A DNA stretch of 64,000 nt from Shewanella halotolerans (lineage in GTDB: Bacteria > Pseudomonadota > Gammaproteobacteria > Enterobacterales > Shewanellaceae): assembly GCF_019457535.1 (NCBI RefSeq), contig NZ_CP080417.1, forward strand, positions 1,364,001 through 1,428,000, written 5' to 3'. The position numbers and the translations under genes are program-made. Within the stretch, counting starts at the first letter, position 1, and each line of letters begins with the position of its first letter. Below, one piece after another: positions 1 to 7,799 of the stretch. A model generated the notes under the pieces. That model saw only the letters and a program-made list of their open reading frames with translations, did not search any database and had not been told where the DNA came from.

Positions 1-736
1 AGCGCACCGCCAGATAGCCCCAGCGATAGACGCGATCCGTGCCGCCGTTGTGCTCGTAACTGGTGTTAAACAATTCACTCAGCTCGAATTGCTGTTTGGC
101 GATGATGGCGATGGCCGCCGGGTTGTCGTCTCCCTGAGAGATATATTCCCCCAGCCCTTCGCTCCACCACACTAGGTGAGGCAGCAGCGGCGCCGGCTCA
201 GGGCAATATTCGGGGGCGCTGTGGGAGTCGTGCAGCGAGGCGCAAAAGTCGCCATAGAGATTGAAGTGACCATCCAGGTAATGCACATACTCGTGGGCCA
301 GGTTCCAGATCTGTCCGCCGCGCTCATAGGCGACAAACTCTGCCTGATTCCCTGCCAGGTGGGGGAGTCCCTCCAGGAACATGCCGCCGTTGTCGCTTGG
401 CACGTCGAAATGCGCCGTGACATAGCGGGTATAGTCGTCGCGGCTGTGATAGACGTTGGCGCGCATACGCTGATTGTTGTCATTGGCGACCGGCTTGCCC
501 TGGGTGCCAAATAGCTGGTGGAACTTGGCCTCCTGCTTCTGCATCAGGGCGCAGGCCTGGGTTATCTGCTCCTGGGTGAGCGCCTGAGAGCGAATGGTGA
601 TCGTGGGGCTGCAGTCGTGATTCTGGCTTAAGATTTGTTGTAATGGTGCAACCGGCGAGGTTTCACCTGCCTGCAGGGGGAAGCTGGTCAGCAGGGGCAG
701 GACCGCCACAAAACCCATGAGAGATGATTGAGACAC
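1..736 (-). CDS. Secreted M9-family collagenase, N-terminal part (truncated by window edge)
   Basis: This reading frame is open from a GTG at 736 to the window edge, giving 245 residues without a stop. The start is chosen because an AAGGAAA ribosome site lies about 5 nt upstream; an in-frame ATG at 718 is the alternative. A hydrophobic signal segment (FVAVLPLLTSFPLQA) opens the protein. The zinc motif HEYVH falls near residues 148-152 and is followed by YLDG and YGDF. A WWSEG with Glu near residue 193 would supply the third ligand. This is the arrangement of Vibrio-type microbial collagenases (MEROPS M9), which are exported to degrade collagen or gelatin. Only the catalytic region is seen; the C-terminal half lies outside the window. 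Confidence 0.85.
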   Translation of the reverse strand, partial: MSQSSLMGFVAVLPLLTSFPLQAGETSPVAPLQQILSQNHDCSPTITIRSQALTQEQITQACALMQKQEAKFHQLFGTQGKPVANDNNQRMRANVYHSRDDYTRYVTAHFDVPSDNGGMFLEGLPHLAGNQAEFVAYERGGQIWNLAHEYVHYLDGHFNLYGDFCASLHDSHSAPEYCPEPAPLLPHLVWWSEGLGEYISQGDDNPAAIAIIAKQQFELSELFNTSYEHNGGTDRVYRWGYLAVR

Positions 737-987
737 AGAGGTTTCCTTATTGTTATTTTTGTATAAAATATCCCAATTGTTTCACCTTCATTCGTCGAAG
801 TCAATTTCTACGCAGATTGTATAAGCGGTCCGTATTGCCCGTTTGCTTAGCCCGTTTGTAATGGCCATTTGTTTAAGCCAATCGCCTTAGGCTTTATTTA
901 GTCAGGTCGCTCTATCGGGTGGCCATGACATTCTTGGCCTGCGGGACTAAAATGGCACCAGCCCAACATCATAAAAAAGGAATCCTT

Positions 988-2772
988 GTGGTCACTCAGT
1001 GGGATAATCAACAAGATCATCATTCATTTGCCAATGTGGACGCCCTGCGGGTCACGCATTTGAGCCTAGCCCTCGAGGTCGATTTTGCGGCGCAGCAACT
1101 CATAGGTAGCGCCAAGCTTAACTTAGATTATCGCGAGCAAGATTGCCGTGTCCTCTACTTAGATACCCGTGAGCTCACCATCATCGGCGTGCAGGACGAG
1201 GCCGGCAATGCCTTGGTCTATCGACTGGATGAGCAAGATGCGGTGCGCGGGCAGCGCCTGGCGATCGAACTGAGCTCGCCAAGTAAACAGATCACTGTGC
1301 AGTATCATACCTCGCCCTCGGCTCAGGGGCTGCAGTGGCTGTCGCCGGAGCAGACCAGTGGTAAGCAGTTGCCGTTTCTCTTCAGTCAGTCGCAGCCGAT
1401 CAACGCTCGCAGCTGGATCCCTCTGCAAGACAGCCCCAAGGCGAGAATCACCTTCGACGCCAAGATCACAGTGCCGCCAGGCATGCGCGCCGTGATGAGC
1501 GCCATGAACTGCGGCGATGCGCCGTTAACGGGTGAGTTTAGCTTCGAGATGGAAAAGCCTATCCCGACCCATCTGCTGGCGATTGCCGTTGGAGACCTAC
1601 ACTTTGGCGCTATCGGCCCGCGCACCGGCGTTTATGCCGAGCCCGAGGTGCTATCTGCGGCGGTGAAGGAGTTTGAAGATACCGAGAAGATGGTGGAGAT
1701 CGCCGAGTCCCTGCTAGGCCCCTATGCCTGGGATCGCTACGACATGCTAATCCTACCGCCAAGCTTTCCCTTCGGCGGCATGGAAAATCCAAGGCTCGCC
1801 TTCATGACCCCCACACTCATCGCCGGCGATAAGAGCCTGGTCTCTACCGTCGCCCACGAACTGGCCCACTCCTGGACGGGCAATCTGGTGAGCAACGCCA
1901 CCTGGCGTGATCTCTGGTTAAACGAAGGCTTTACCACCTATTTCACTAACCGCATCGTCGAGGCCGTGTATGGCAAGGAGCTGGCCGAGCTGGAGGTAGT
2001 GCTGGAATATGGCCGGCTCAAGGAGGAGCTGGTGAGCATGCCACTCGAGGCGCAGACCCTGCCGGCCAATGTGCAGGCGGGTGACCCTAACGATGCCTTT
2101 AACCGCTTCACCTATGATAAGGCGTCCATGTTTGTTCACGAGCTGGAGCATCGTCTGGGGCGTGACGCCTTCGACCGTTTCCTGTTCGAGTATGTGAATC
2201 ATTTTGCCTTCGAGGCGATCACCACTGAAACCTTCGTCGATTACGCCAGACAGACACTGCTTATCCAGCACGGCAATAAGATAACCGAGGCCGAGTTACT
2301 CGAGTGGGTCTATGGCGAGGGGATGCCCGCCTGGTTCGTGCCGCCTAGCTCAGACAGCCTGGAGAAGGTCGATGCCCTACGCGCCGCCTGGCTCGCTGGA
2401 GAGCCGATCAATAAGGCCAACACGGCGGGTTGGCGAGTGCACCACTGGCAGTACTTCCTGAACAGCCTGCCCGAGGTGCTAGAGCAAGCGGCGTTGATTG
2501 ACTTAGACACCAGCTTCGATTTTAGCCGCAGCACCAATGCCGAGATCGCCTGTGACTGGTATCGGGTCGCCATACGTAATCATTACGATCCCGTACTGCC
2601 TTTCGTCGAGGCTTATCTGATGAAGATAGGGCGGGGTAAGTTTGTGCGTCCCCTGTACAACGAGTTGCTGCTGGCCGGCTATGGCGAGGAGCTGCGTCGC
2701 ATCTATCAGAAGGCGAGGGCGGGCTACCATCCTTCGTTGTCGGTGCAGCTGGATAAACAGCTATTGCAGTAA
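988..2772 (+). CDS. M1-family metallo-aminopeptidase, leukotriene A4 hydrolase-like
   Basis: A cytosolic zinc aminopeptidase of about 594 residues that removes N-terminal residues from peptides. From the GTG at 988, the exopeptidase motif GGMENP is at residues 263-268, HELAH at 290-294 and the third zinc ligand in NEGF at 313. The C-terminal third is helical and resembles the LTA4-hydrolase C-terminal domain. The GTG at 988 is preferred because AAAAAGGAATCC precedes it at good spacing. A longer frame opens at GTG 919 / ATG 925, but that extension has no clear ribosome site and no real signal peptide. The gene stands alone. Whether it has epoxide hydrolase activity cannot be told from sequence. 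Confidence 0.88.
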   Translation: MVTQWDNQQDHHSFANVDALRVTHLSLALEVDFAAQQLIGSAKLNLDYREQDCRVLYLDTRELTIIGVQDEAGNALVYRLDEQDAVRGQRLAIELSSPSKQITVQYHTSPSAQGLQWLSPEQTSGKQLPFLFSQSQPINARSWIPLQDSPKARITFDAKITVPPGMRAVMSAMNCGDAPLTGEFSFEMEKPIPTHLLAIAVGDLHFGAIGPRTGVYAEPEVLSAAVKEFEDTEKMVEIAESLLGPYAWDRYDMLILPPSFPFGGMENPRLAFMTPTLIAGDKSLVSTVAHELAHSWTGNLVSNATWRDLWLNEGFTTYFTNRIVEAVYGKELAELEVVLEYGRLKEELVSMPLEAQTLPANVQAGDPNDAFNRFTYDKASMFVHELEHRLGRDAFDRFLFEYVNHFAFEAITTETFVDYARQTLLIQHGNKITEAELLEWVYGEGMPAWFVPPSSDSLEKVDALRAAWLAGEPINKANTAGWRVHHWQYFLNSLPEVLEQAALIDLDTSFDFSRSTNAEIACDWYRVAIRNHYDPVLPFVEAYLMKIGRGKFVRPLYNELLLAGYGEELRRIYQKARAGYHPSLSVQLDKQLLQ

Positions 2773-2808
2773 GACAGATCGCTTGCAGTAGAACGAAAGA
2801 AGCAGGAT

Positions 2809-2948
2809 AAAAAAATGGCAACCCAAGGGGTTGCCACAACTATCTATTTGGAGAAAGAAATCTGTGCGCTAGCGAAATTTCTTGCCTCCTGAGACCAATT
2901 CAGTCTCGAAGGGAGATGATGAACAAACAATGATGAAAAATCTGTTAC
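2809..2948 (-). ncRNA. Candidate sigmaE-dependent sRNA, tandem copy 1
   Basis: On the minus strand, a transcript starting near 2948 would carry TTGTTTGTTCATCATCTCCC in its first 40 nt. Next come a GAGAC/GTCTC hairpin (2891-2907) and a second hairpin (AAGAAAT/ATTTCTT) presenting CGCTAGCGCA. It ends with a terminator, TGGCAACCC/GGGTTGCCA at 2816-2836, plus seven U. The seed is the complement of a ribosome site followed by ATGATG, as in Hfq-dependent OMP-repressing sRNAs such as MicA. The same parts recur twice upstream in the same order. The transcript, its exact ends and Hfq binding are inferred. Confidence 0.7.
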
Positions 2949-2954
2949 ATCTCT

Positions 2955-2981
2955 TCAGAGTCACCAATATCGAGTTAGTTC
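2955..2981 (-). promoter_or_regulatory. SigmaE-type promoter of sRNA copy 1
   Basis: Read on the minus strand: -35 GAACTA (2981-2976), 16 nt, then -10 TCTGA (2959-2955). The E. coli sigmaE promoter rpoH P3 has GAACTT, 16 nt, TCTGA. The two sister copies show the same spacing. Confidence 0.65.
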
Positions 2982-3073
2982 CCCACGTCGCGATAATTAG
3001 TTAAAAAATTTTCGAAAAAGGCCGATTTTTTCCCGTTAGCTGGGAAGCTAGGCACCAAAGTGTCTAAACAGGC

Positions 3074-3265
3074 AAAAAAAATGGCAACCAAAGGTTGCCA
3101 TGAATCAAATAAGTGTCGAGTCATAAACCTCAATGCGCTAGCGAGGTAGATGCTCTTGGGACCTAGAGGGTCACCAAAGGGAGATGATGATGAACAATGT
3201 AACTTGAGCCAGGTAAGCCTACCGAATCATTCGTTAGCTAAATTACCCAACCCGCTAATCCGTTC
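3074..3265 (-). ncRNA. Candidate sigmaE-dependent sRNA, tandem copy 2
   Basis: Second unit on the minus strand, about 190 nt from its predicted start near 3265. It has a longer 5' leader (about 70 nt) before the shared seed TGTTCATCATCATCTCCCTT (3176-3195). GACC/GGTC and CCTC/GAGG hairpins follow, the latter again carrying CGCTAGCGCA. The terminator is ATGGCAACC-TTT-GGTTGCCAT (3081-3101) with eight U ending at 3074. Conservation of seed, loop and terminator between units whose linkers have diverged argues for selection on the RNA. Length and ends are estimates. Confidence 0.7.
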
Positions 3266-3271
3266 ACTTAT

Positions 3272-3298
3272 TCAGAGTCTCCCTTAGCAGATAAGTTC
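3272..3298 (-). promoter_or_regulatory. SigmaE-type promoter of sRNA copy 2
   Basis: Minus strand: -35 GAACTT (3298-3293), exactly 16 nt, -10 TCTGA (3276-3272). This is a full match to the E. coli rpoH P3 core elements and the strongest of the three promoters. Confidence 0.72.
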
Positions 3299-3478
3299 AA
3301 TAAAGCTTGTAAAAAATTCAAATTTTTTCCTATCCGTCGCCAAAGGGGCTATTTTAACCTTTTAGTATAGATGTCAGATCGTCATCTTGCCGTTGGTAAT
3401 TGGCATAAATCGCTCTTGTTGTAGGGCTGCCAGCAGTGCAAGTTTAAATCCTAATAGATTGATATGGATGATTTTTAT

Positions 3479-3585
3479 AAAAAAAGACAACCAAGGAGGT
3501 TGCCTGTCGATCCATCTAGATCTAGGGGGACTGCGCTAGAAGTCCCAGGGAGAATGATGAACATGAAAAAGCAAATCTTCGCGTT
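3479..3585 (-). ncRNA. Candidate sigmaE-dependent sRNA, tandem copy 3
   Basis: Third and shortest unit, about 107 nt on the minus strand, lying just downstream of the glutathione peroxidase gene. The seed reads TGTTCATCATTCTCCC (3548-3563), about 23 nt from the predicted start, a geometry like MicA. A GGGACT/AGTCCC hairpin carries CTAGCGC in its loop. The terminator is GGCAACC-TCCTT-GGTTGTC (3486-3504) with seven U. It could instead be read through from the peroxidase gene, since no terminator separates them, but its own promoter-like element argues for independent transcription. Confidence 0.65.
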
Positions 3586-3591
3586 CAATAA

Positions 3592-3618
3592 TTGGAGTTT
3601 TCAAACATTGAAAAGTTC
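3592..3618 (-). promoter_or_regulatory. SigmaE-like promoter of sRNA copy 3
   Basis: Minus strand: -35 GAACTT (3618-3613), 16 nt, -10 TCCAA (3596-3592). The -10 is one step from the TCTAA/TCTGA forms, so this promoter is weaker by sequence than the other two. Confidence 0.5.
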
Positions 3619-3664
3619 AAAAAATAACCAAAAATGTTTGAAAATATTTCCAACATTCTCCTAT

Positions 3665-4153
3665 CTATTTGGATTGGCTCACTAAAGCAGCAATTTTTTC
3701 TGACAAAGATTCAGGTTTTGTGGTGGGAGCGAAGCGTTCCAGCACACATCCGTGTCCGTCGACCAGGAACTTGGTGAAGTTCCATTTGATCGATTCGCTG
3801 CCAAGCACCCCCTTGGCCTCACGCTTGAGGTAACGATACAGAGGATGAGCCTTGTCGCCGTTCACCTCTATCTTGGCAAAGAGCGGGAAGCTGACGCCAA
3901 AGTTAAGTTCGCAGAACTGACTGATCTCGCTCTCATCTCCTTGCTCCTGCTGACCAAATTGGTTGCAGGGGAAGCCGAGCACGGCAAAACGCTCAGGGCC
4001 GAACTGCTCATACAGCGCCTGTAGCGCCTGATATTGAGGGGTGAAGCCACATTTACTGGCCGTGTTGACGATAAGCAGTACCTTACCTTTGTAATCCGCC
4101 ATCGGCTGGGTGCTGCCATCGATGCGGGTGAGTGAAAAATCGTAAATCGACAT
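3665..4153 (-). CDS. Glutathione peroxidase (BtuE/GPx family)
   Basis: A 162-residue thiol peroxidase that reduces hydrogen peroxide or lipid hydroperoxides using thioredoxin or glutathione. The catalytic cysteine is Cys35 in ASKCGFT, with partner residues Gln65 (FPCNQF) and Trp124-Asn125 (WNFTKF): the standard Cys/Gln/Trp/Asn tetrad, with Cys in place of selenocysteine. No signal peptide is present, so it is cytoplasmic. The start has a strong AGGAGGAG ribosome site. Overlapping palindromes about 45-65 bp upstream may be an operator. The gene lies directly upstream of the sRNA cluster on the same strand. Confidence 0.93.
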   Translation of the reverse strand: MSIYDFSLTRIDGSTQPMADYKGKVLLIVNTASKCGFTPQYQALQALYEQFGPERFAVLGFPCNQFGQQEQGDESEISQFCELNFGVSFPLFAKIEVNGDKAHPLYRYLKREAKGVLGSESIKWNFTKFLVDGHGCVLERFAPTTKPESLSEKIAALVSQSK

Positions 4154-4197
4154 AATAGGCTCCTCCTGATGATGCTATAAGCCTAGCAATAAAATAC

Positions 4198-4218
4198 ATT
4201 GCGCGCAATTTAAATTGC
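4198..4218. promoter_or_regulatory. Overlapping palindromes upstream of the peroxidase gene
   Basis: ATTGCGCGCAAT (4198-4209) overlaps GCAATTTAAATTGC (4205-4218); both are perfect palindromes. They lie 45-65 bp upstream of the peroxidase start. The AATT-AATT core resembles operators of the peroxide-sensing MarR/OhrR family, but no regulator is identified. Confidence 0.35.
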
Positions 4219-4451
4219 GGTTTCGAGGGAAGGAATTCTCAGGAGTCCTAACATGCTGCGGGCCGGCATCGAGCAGGCTTAGGTGACCTTTGTGTCTGAC
4301 TCAATGAGCTTGTAATGCCTATGGGGTGAATATGCAGCGAGCTTGTTAATAATGCCTTTAAAAACAATTTAATGAAGCATATTTAATGGTGAACAAAAAT
4401 ACAGTCTGATACCCTCTTGGCCGAATAAAAACCGCATTTTAAGGGGTGAAG

Positions 4452-4985
4452 ATGAAAACCAAATTTGCGCTACTGCTCTTAGGCACCCTGAGCCTCACGG
4501 CCCAGGCCAACGACTTTAATCTTGGAATAAACGATGATGTGATCTCTACGGATCTGCAGATGGATCTTAATCCGTCGGCCAATCTGGTGATGGGGTATCT
4601 ATATTCCAATCACGAGGGGCACACTGTGTCGGCCGCGGCCCATATGAGTCACGATGCCGGGGCGCATCACTTCGAGATAGGGCCAAAGTTTTCCCATTAC
4701 TGGGCGAAAAATAGCAGTAACGGCAGCGTGGTGGCGATCGGCGGACGTTACTCGTTGGATCTGGGCTCAAACATTGCTCTTAGGACCTCGGCCTACTATG
4801 CGCCTTCCGTGCTGAGTTTCGGCAGCGTCGATGGCCAGTACGAGCTGGATGGCAAGATCCAGTTTCAGGTCAACCCCAGCCTGGGACTGTTTGCCGGCTA
4901 CCGTAATATACGCCTGCAGTACGATAATCGCCCCGATAACACCTTCGACAGTGGCTTCTATATCGGCGCCAGCGCCCACTTCTAA
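4452..4985 (+). CDS. YfaZ-family outer-membrane protein
   Basis: A protein of about 177 residues with a clear signal peptide (FALLLLGTLSLTAQA, cleavage after QAN-type site). Alternating amphipathic strands follow, ending in aromatic SAHF, typical of a small outer-membrane beta-barrel. Overall it resembles the YfaZ family of uncharacterised enterobacterial and marine outer-membrane proteins. The ATG at 4452 is chosen because AAGGGG sits 6 nt upstream; a GTG two codons earlier overlaps that site. It is monocistronic. As an OMP it is the kind of mRNA that sigmaE sRNAs repress, though no extended pairing was found. Confidence 0.75.
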   Translation: MKTKFALLLLGTLSLTAQANDFNLGINDDVISTDLQMDLNPSANLVMGYLYSNHEGHTVSAAAHMSHDAGAHHFEIGPKFSHYWAKNSSNGSVVAIGGRYSLDLGSNIALRTSAYYAPSVLSFGSVDGQYELDGKIQFQVNPSLGLFAGYRNIRLQYDNRPDNTFDSGFYIGASAHF

Positions 4986-5073
4986 TCGGCGACTAGCCGT
5001 TTGGCACACTGGGTGAGCACGGTTTTACGTTCACCCAAGCTTTCACTTAAGTTAGGTATTTACTCAAGAATGG

Positions 5074-5244
5074 CTAGCGCCAGATCTCTTCGTCAAACTC
5101 GTCATCATGGTCATAACGCTTTGGCTGGTTTGCCTGATGGCGACGTCTCTGCTTGCTACGCTTGTTGCGTAGTTTATCCTGGGCATCAAATTCCCAAGTG
5201 GGTGTCTGCTCCGATGCCATCTCAAATTCATCATAGTGTGACAT
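5074..5244 (-). CDS. Small charged protein of 56 residues, unknown function
   Basis: ATG at 5244 with AGGTGAG a few bases upstream; stop TAG at 5074. The protein starts MSHYDEFEMA, has a strongly basic middle (NKRSKQRRRHQ) and an acidic tail ending DDEFDEEIWR. The basic core between acidic ends suggests a nucleic-acid-binding or ribosome-associated protein, but no family is recognised. It reads as a real gene because codon use is host-like, the ribosome site is good, and no other gene occupies the strip. It is short enough to be missed by length cut-offs. Confidence 0.6.
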   Translation of the reverse strand: MSHYDEFEMASEQTPTWEFDAQDKLRNKRSKQRRRHQANQPKRYDHDDEFDEEIWR

Positions 5245-5374
5245 GATCTCACCTGTCTCTCGTTACCGATCTTTACTGACCTATTTTGTGCTATCTAGGC
5301 CTAGCCGAAACCGCATGGTAAGAAGCTAAGATGACGCTTAGGTGACAGAGATGAGACGAACAGGTGACACGTGC

Positions 5375-5495
5375 GCCGCCAGTGCACGGAGCAAGAGCAC
5401 GGAGCAAGAGCCCTGAGCCAGTGCACTGAGCCAGAGTCAGAGTACTGAGTCAGAGCACGGAGAAAGCGCACGCCGCAAGAGTGCGGCGCTGCGTG
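5375..5495. repeat. Degenerate short tandem repeats (GAGC/GCAC rich)
   Basis: Imperfect repeats of units such as CACGGAGCAAGAG and CTGAGCCAGAGT fill the gap between the small protein gene and the methyltransferase gene. No coding potential is seen. A GCGCAC/GTGCGGCGC stem lies near 5468-5490. Confidence 0.5.
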
Positions 5496-5511
5496 TTGAG
5501 AGATGGGAAGA

Positions 5512-6927
5512 CTACTCGCCCTGGCGGATCATCTTAGCGACAAACATACCGTCGCTATCAGCCTGATAGGGCAGTACCGTCAGCATCTGTGTCGCCTCAT
5601 TGGTGAAAGGATGGGTCAGTGTCTGCAGGCTGAAGTCGGGACGTTTAGCCAGGAAGGCCTCGACCACCTCTTGGTTTTCGACTGGACTAATCGAGCAGGT
5701 GGCATAGACCAGGACGCCGCCGGGTCTTACCGCCTCACAGGCGCGGCTTAATATATCCAGCTGCAGGCTCGCCTTGTCTGTGATGGCACTGGCATCATCG
5801 AGCCAGCGCATATCTGGATTGCGTCGCCAGGTGCCGGTGCAGCTACAGGGGGCATCGACCAGCACGCCATCGAAATGACCGGCGGCAACCGGCAGGGCAT
5901 CTGACTGCCAGGGCTGGGTGCTGATCTGACTAAAACCGGCGCGCTTGGCGCGCTTAGTGAGTTCTTCGAGCGGTTTACGGCGAATGTCAGAGGCGACCAC
6001 GCTGCCGCTGGCCTCGCTATCTTGCTGCAACATGAGCGAGCGCAGCTGCAGACTCTTACCACCGGCGCCACTACAGGCGTCCCACCAAGTTTCATCGGCC
6101 TTGGGCGCGCAGATGTTGCCTATCACCTGAGAGCCGAGATCCTGGATCTCCAGCTTGCCTTCGCTATAGAGTGCCACGCCATTGAGGTTGATGCTCTTAT
6201 GGCCAAGGTTGATAGCATCTTTGAAGTAGTCGCTGCCGCTTGCCTCTATCTCTTGCTCTGCCAACTTGGCCTTGGCCTTAGCCAGGGAGATCCCCTGCAG
6301 ACGACCCCAGATGGGCGGGCGGCTGCACAGGCTGAATACTAAGCGCTCTTGCATCTCGAGGTCTTGATCGAAATGGGCCCAGAACCAGTCCGGCGCCAGT
6401 GCGGTCAAGGGGAAGACTTGAGCTGGGAAAGCGGCTTCTAGCGTGGCCTGCTTGATCTTAAGAGCGTCAGTGTCTGCTTGAGCATTTATTACTGGCTCAT
6501 CGAGTTCAGCAAACCCGCGCCAGGCCGAGACGATATCCTGCCAGGGATGAGCCTCCAGGGCGGCGGTCATGGTCAGCTGGGCAAACCACTGCTGGGCGAT
6601 CGCCTGCTGGCTATCATCCTTTAACGGGATTAACTTGAGCCAGCCATGCCAGCGAAACAGGCCAAACAGGGTTTCGCGGATCACTCGCCTGTCTTTGGAG
6701 CCATGTTTCTTATGGGCGCGAAAATAATCCGCCAGAATGCGGTCCCCCGGCAGCTTACTCTGCAGCGTCTGACAAAATAGCTGATGTATGGTCAGACTGT
6801 AACTCAGGGCGCGTTTCTCGGCGCCGCTCTGGGCGTTTAGCGCCTGATGAAGCTGCTCGCTGTCGATGCTGGCGACCGCCAGAGGAGCCTTGCTAGAGGT
6901 GGTTGCCGAAGTTGTGGAGTCGCCCAT
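5512..6927 (-). CDS. NOL1/NOP2/Sun-family RNA (cytosine-5) methyltransferase, RsmB-like
   Basis: A SAM-dependent methyltransferase of about 471 residues that probably forms 5-methylcytosine in rRNA. The C-terminal half holds the SAM motif ACSGAGGKSLQL, the catalytic TC-type motif in VDAPCSCTGTW followed by RRNPDMRW, and the second conserved Cys in YATCSISPVENQ. The N-terminal half is an RNA-binding and NusB-like helical region as in RsmB. ATG 6927 is preferred because the frame upstream of it has no ribosome site and reads as non-coding. There is no fmt/def neighbour as for classical rsmB, so this is probably a paralogue; the target position is unknown. Confidence 0.85.
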   Translation of the reverse strand: MGDSTTSATTSSKAPLAVASIDSEQLHQALNAQSGAEKRALSYSLTIHQLFCQTLQSKLPGDRILADYFRAHKKHGSKDRRVIRETLFGLFRWHGWLKLIPLKDDSQQAIAQQWFAQLTMTAALEAHPWQDIVSAWRGFAELDEPVINAQADTDALKIKQATLEAAFPAQVFPLTALAPDWFWAHFDQDLEMQERLVFSLCSRPPIWGRLQGISLAKAKAKLAEQEIEASGSDYFKDAINLGHKSINLNGVALYSEGKLEIQDLGSQVIGNICAPKADETWWDACSGAGGKSLQLRSLMLQQDSEASGSVVASDIRRKPLEELTKRAKRAGFSQISTQPWQSDALPVAAGHFDGVLVDAPCSCTGTWRRNPDMRWLDDASAITDKASLQLDILSRACEAVRPGGVLVYATCSISPVENQEVVEAFLAKRPDFSLQTLTHPFTNEATQMLTVLPYQADSDGMFVAKMIRQGE

Positions 6928-7070
6928 GAGTGTACGCCTAAGCTGAGATCTGTTTCTGAGGGCGCAAGTGTACCAGATGTCGGCATATTTGCTACCGCCG
7001 GGGCACGCGAAACGACCCATGAAACCTTGAATCTAGTCGCCACTCTCGCCTCATTCACACCGGCAGGTTA

Positions 7071-7230
7071 TACCAATCACAGTAAGTATGTGATCAGAAA
7101 TAGCGCAGTAAAAACGCTTGAGAACAAAGCAGGATTTTTAGATAAGTAGCTACTCTACAATTAAAAATGCTAATACAGTTATCGAGCGTTTTAACAAGCT
7201 AGAATGATCAATTACTTATTACGATTGGTA
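7071..7230. mobile_element. MITE-like element with 26-bp terminal inverted repeats
   Basis: A 160-bp element bounded by TACCAATC and GATTGGTA. The terminal inverted repeats extend about 26 bp with a few mismatches (TACCAATCACAGTAAGTATG against its counterpart at 7205-7230). TTA flanks it on both sides, a possible target duplication. The interior is AT-rich with no coding capacity. It lies between the methyltransferase and AhpD-like genes. The mobilising transposase is not in the window. Confidence 0.65.
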
Positions 7231-7316
7231 TTAAGTTCGCCAGATGTCGAAAATCTGCAATAGCGCGAATCAGATGCTGGGTATCCTGATGCTACTCGAC
7301 TATCGGAGGAACCCAA

Positions 7317-7760
7317 ATGAGTACAAGTATCGATTACATGACGCTAGCGCCAGAGGCCCTGGGCATCTTATACAACCAAGAAAACTATCTAAAGCAGGTG
7401 TTTAGTGACCATGAGAAGTTGGGGCTGGCGGAGATTGAGCTGTTGAAACTGCATGTCTCTCAGGCGAATGGCTGCGCCTTTTGTATTGAGATGCATACCA
7501 AGCTCGCCTTGGAGCTGGGCGTAAGCCTAGAGAAGATTGTCGGCCTCAGTGCCTGGCGTGGTCTACCCTATTACAGCGAGGCGGAGCGTGAGGCGCTCAC
7601 CTGGGCCGAGCAACTGGCATTGCCGCACATTTCTATCGAGGCCCGTGAACAAGCGCGGCGCTATTTTGGCGACAAGCTGTTGGTCGATTTGACCTTGGGG
7701 ATCAACGCGATCAATAGTTGGAATCGTCTCTGTAAGGCGCTCAAGTCTGGCCTTATCTAG
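7317..7760 (+). CDS. AhpD-like / carboxymuconolactone decarboxylase family protein
   Basis: A 147-residue all-helical protein with the AhpD core motif: Glu41, eleven residues, Cys53-x-x-Cys56, three residues, His60 (NGCAFCIEMH). In this family the Cys pair acts in peroxidase or disulfide reductase chemistry. GGAGGA precedes the ATG. The AraC-type gene follows after 39 bp on the same strand with its own ribosome site, so the two are probably co-transcribed, and that regulator may control this gene. The substrate is unknown. Confidence 0.85.
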   Translation: MSTSIDYMTLAPEALGILYNQENYLKQVFSDHEKLGLAEIELLKLHVSQANGCAFCIEMHTKLALELGVSLEKIVGLSAWRGLPYYSEAEREALTWAEQLALPHISIEAREQARRYFGDKLLVDLTLGINAINSWNRLCKALKSGLI

Positions 7761-7799
7761 ACAGACAGGTTTTGAGACCAGAATTTAAAGGGAGCAAAC

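Noticed and set aside
172..514. Frames on both strands near the left edge
   Set aside because: Both lie out of frame with the M9 collagenase reading, which has an intact zinc motif.
2911..3570. AGGGAG followed by ATG on the plus strand, three times, as starts of tiny peptides
   Set aside because: Two frames end after five to seven codons and the third shows no similarity to the first two. The complementary minus-strand reading, with promoter, seed and terminator repeated, explains the conservation better.
3464..3685. A 73-residue plus-strand frame over sRNA copy 3
   Set aside because: It runs across the sRNA, its promoter and the end of the peroxidase gene, with no ribosome site and low-complexity sequence.
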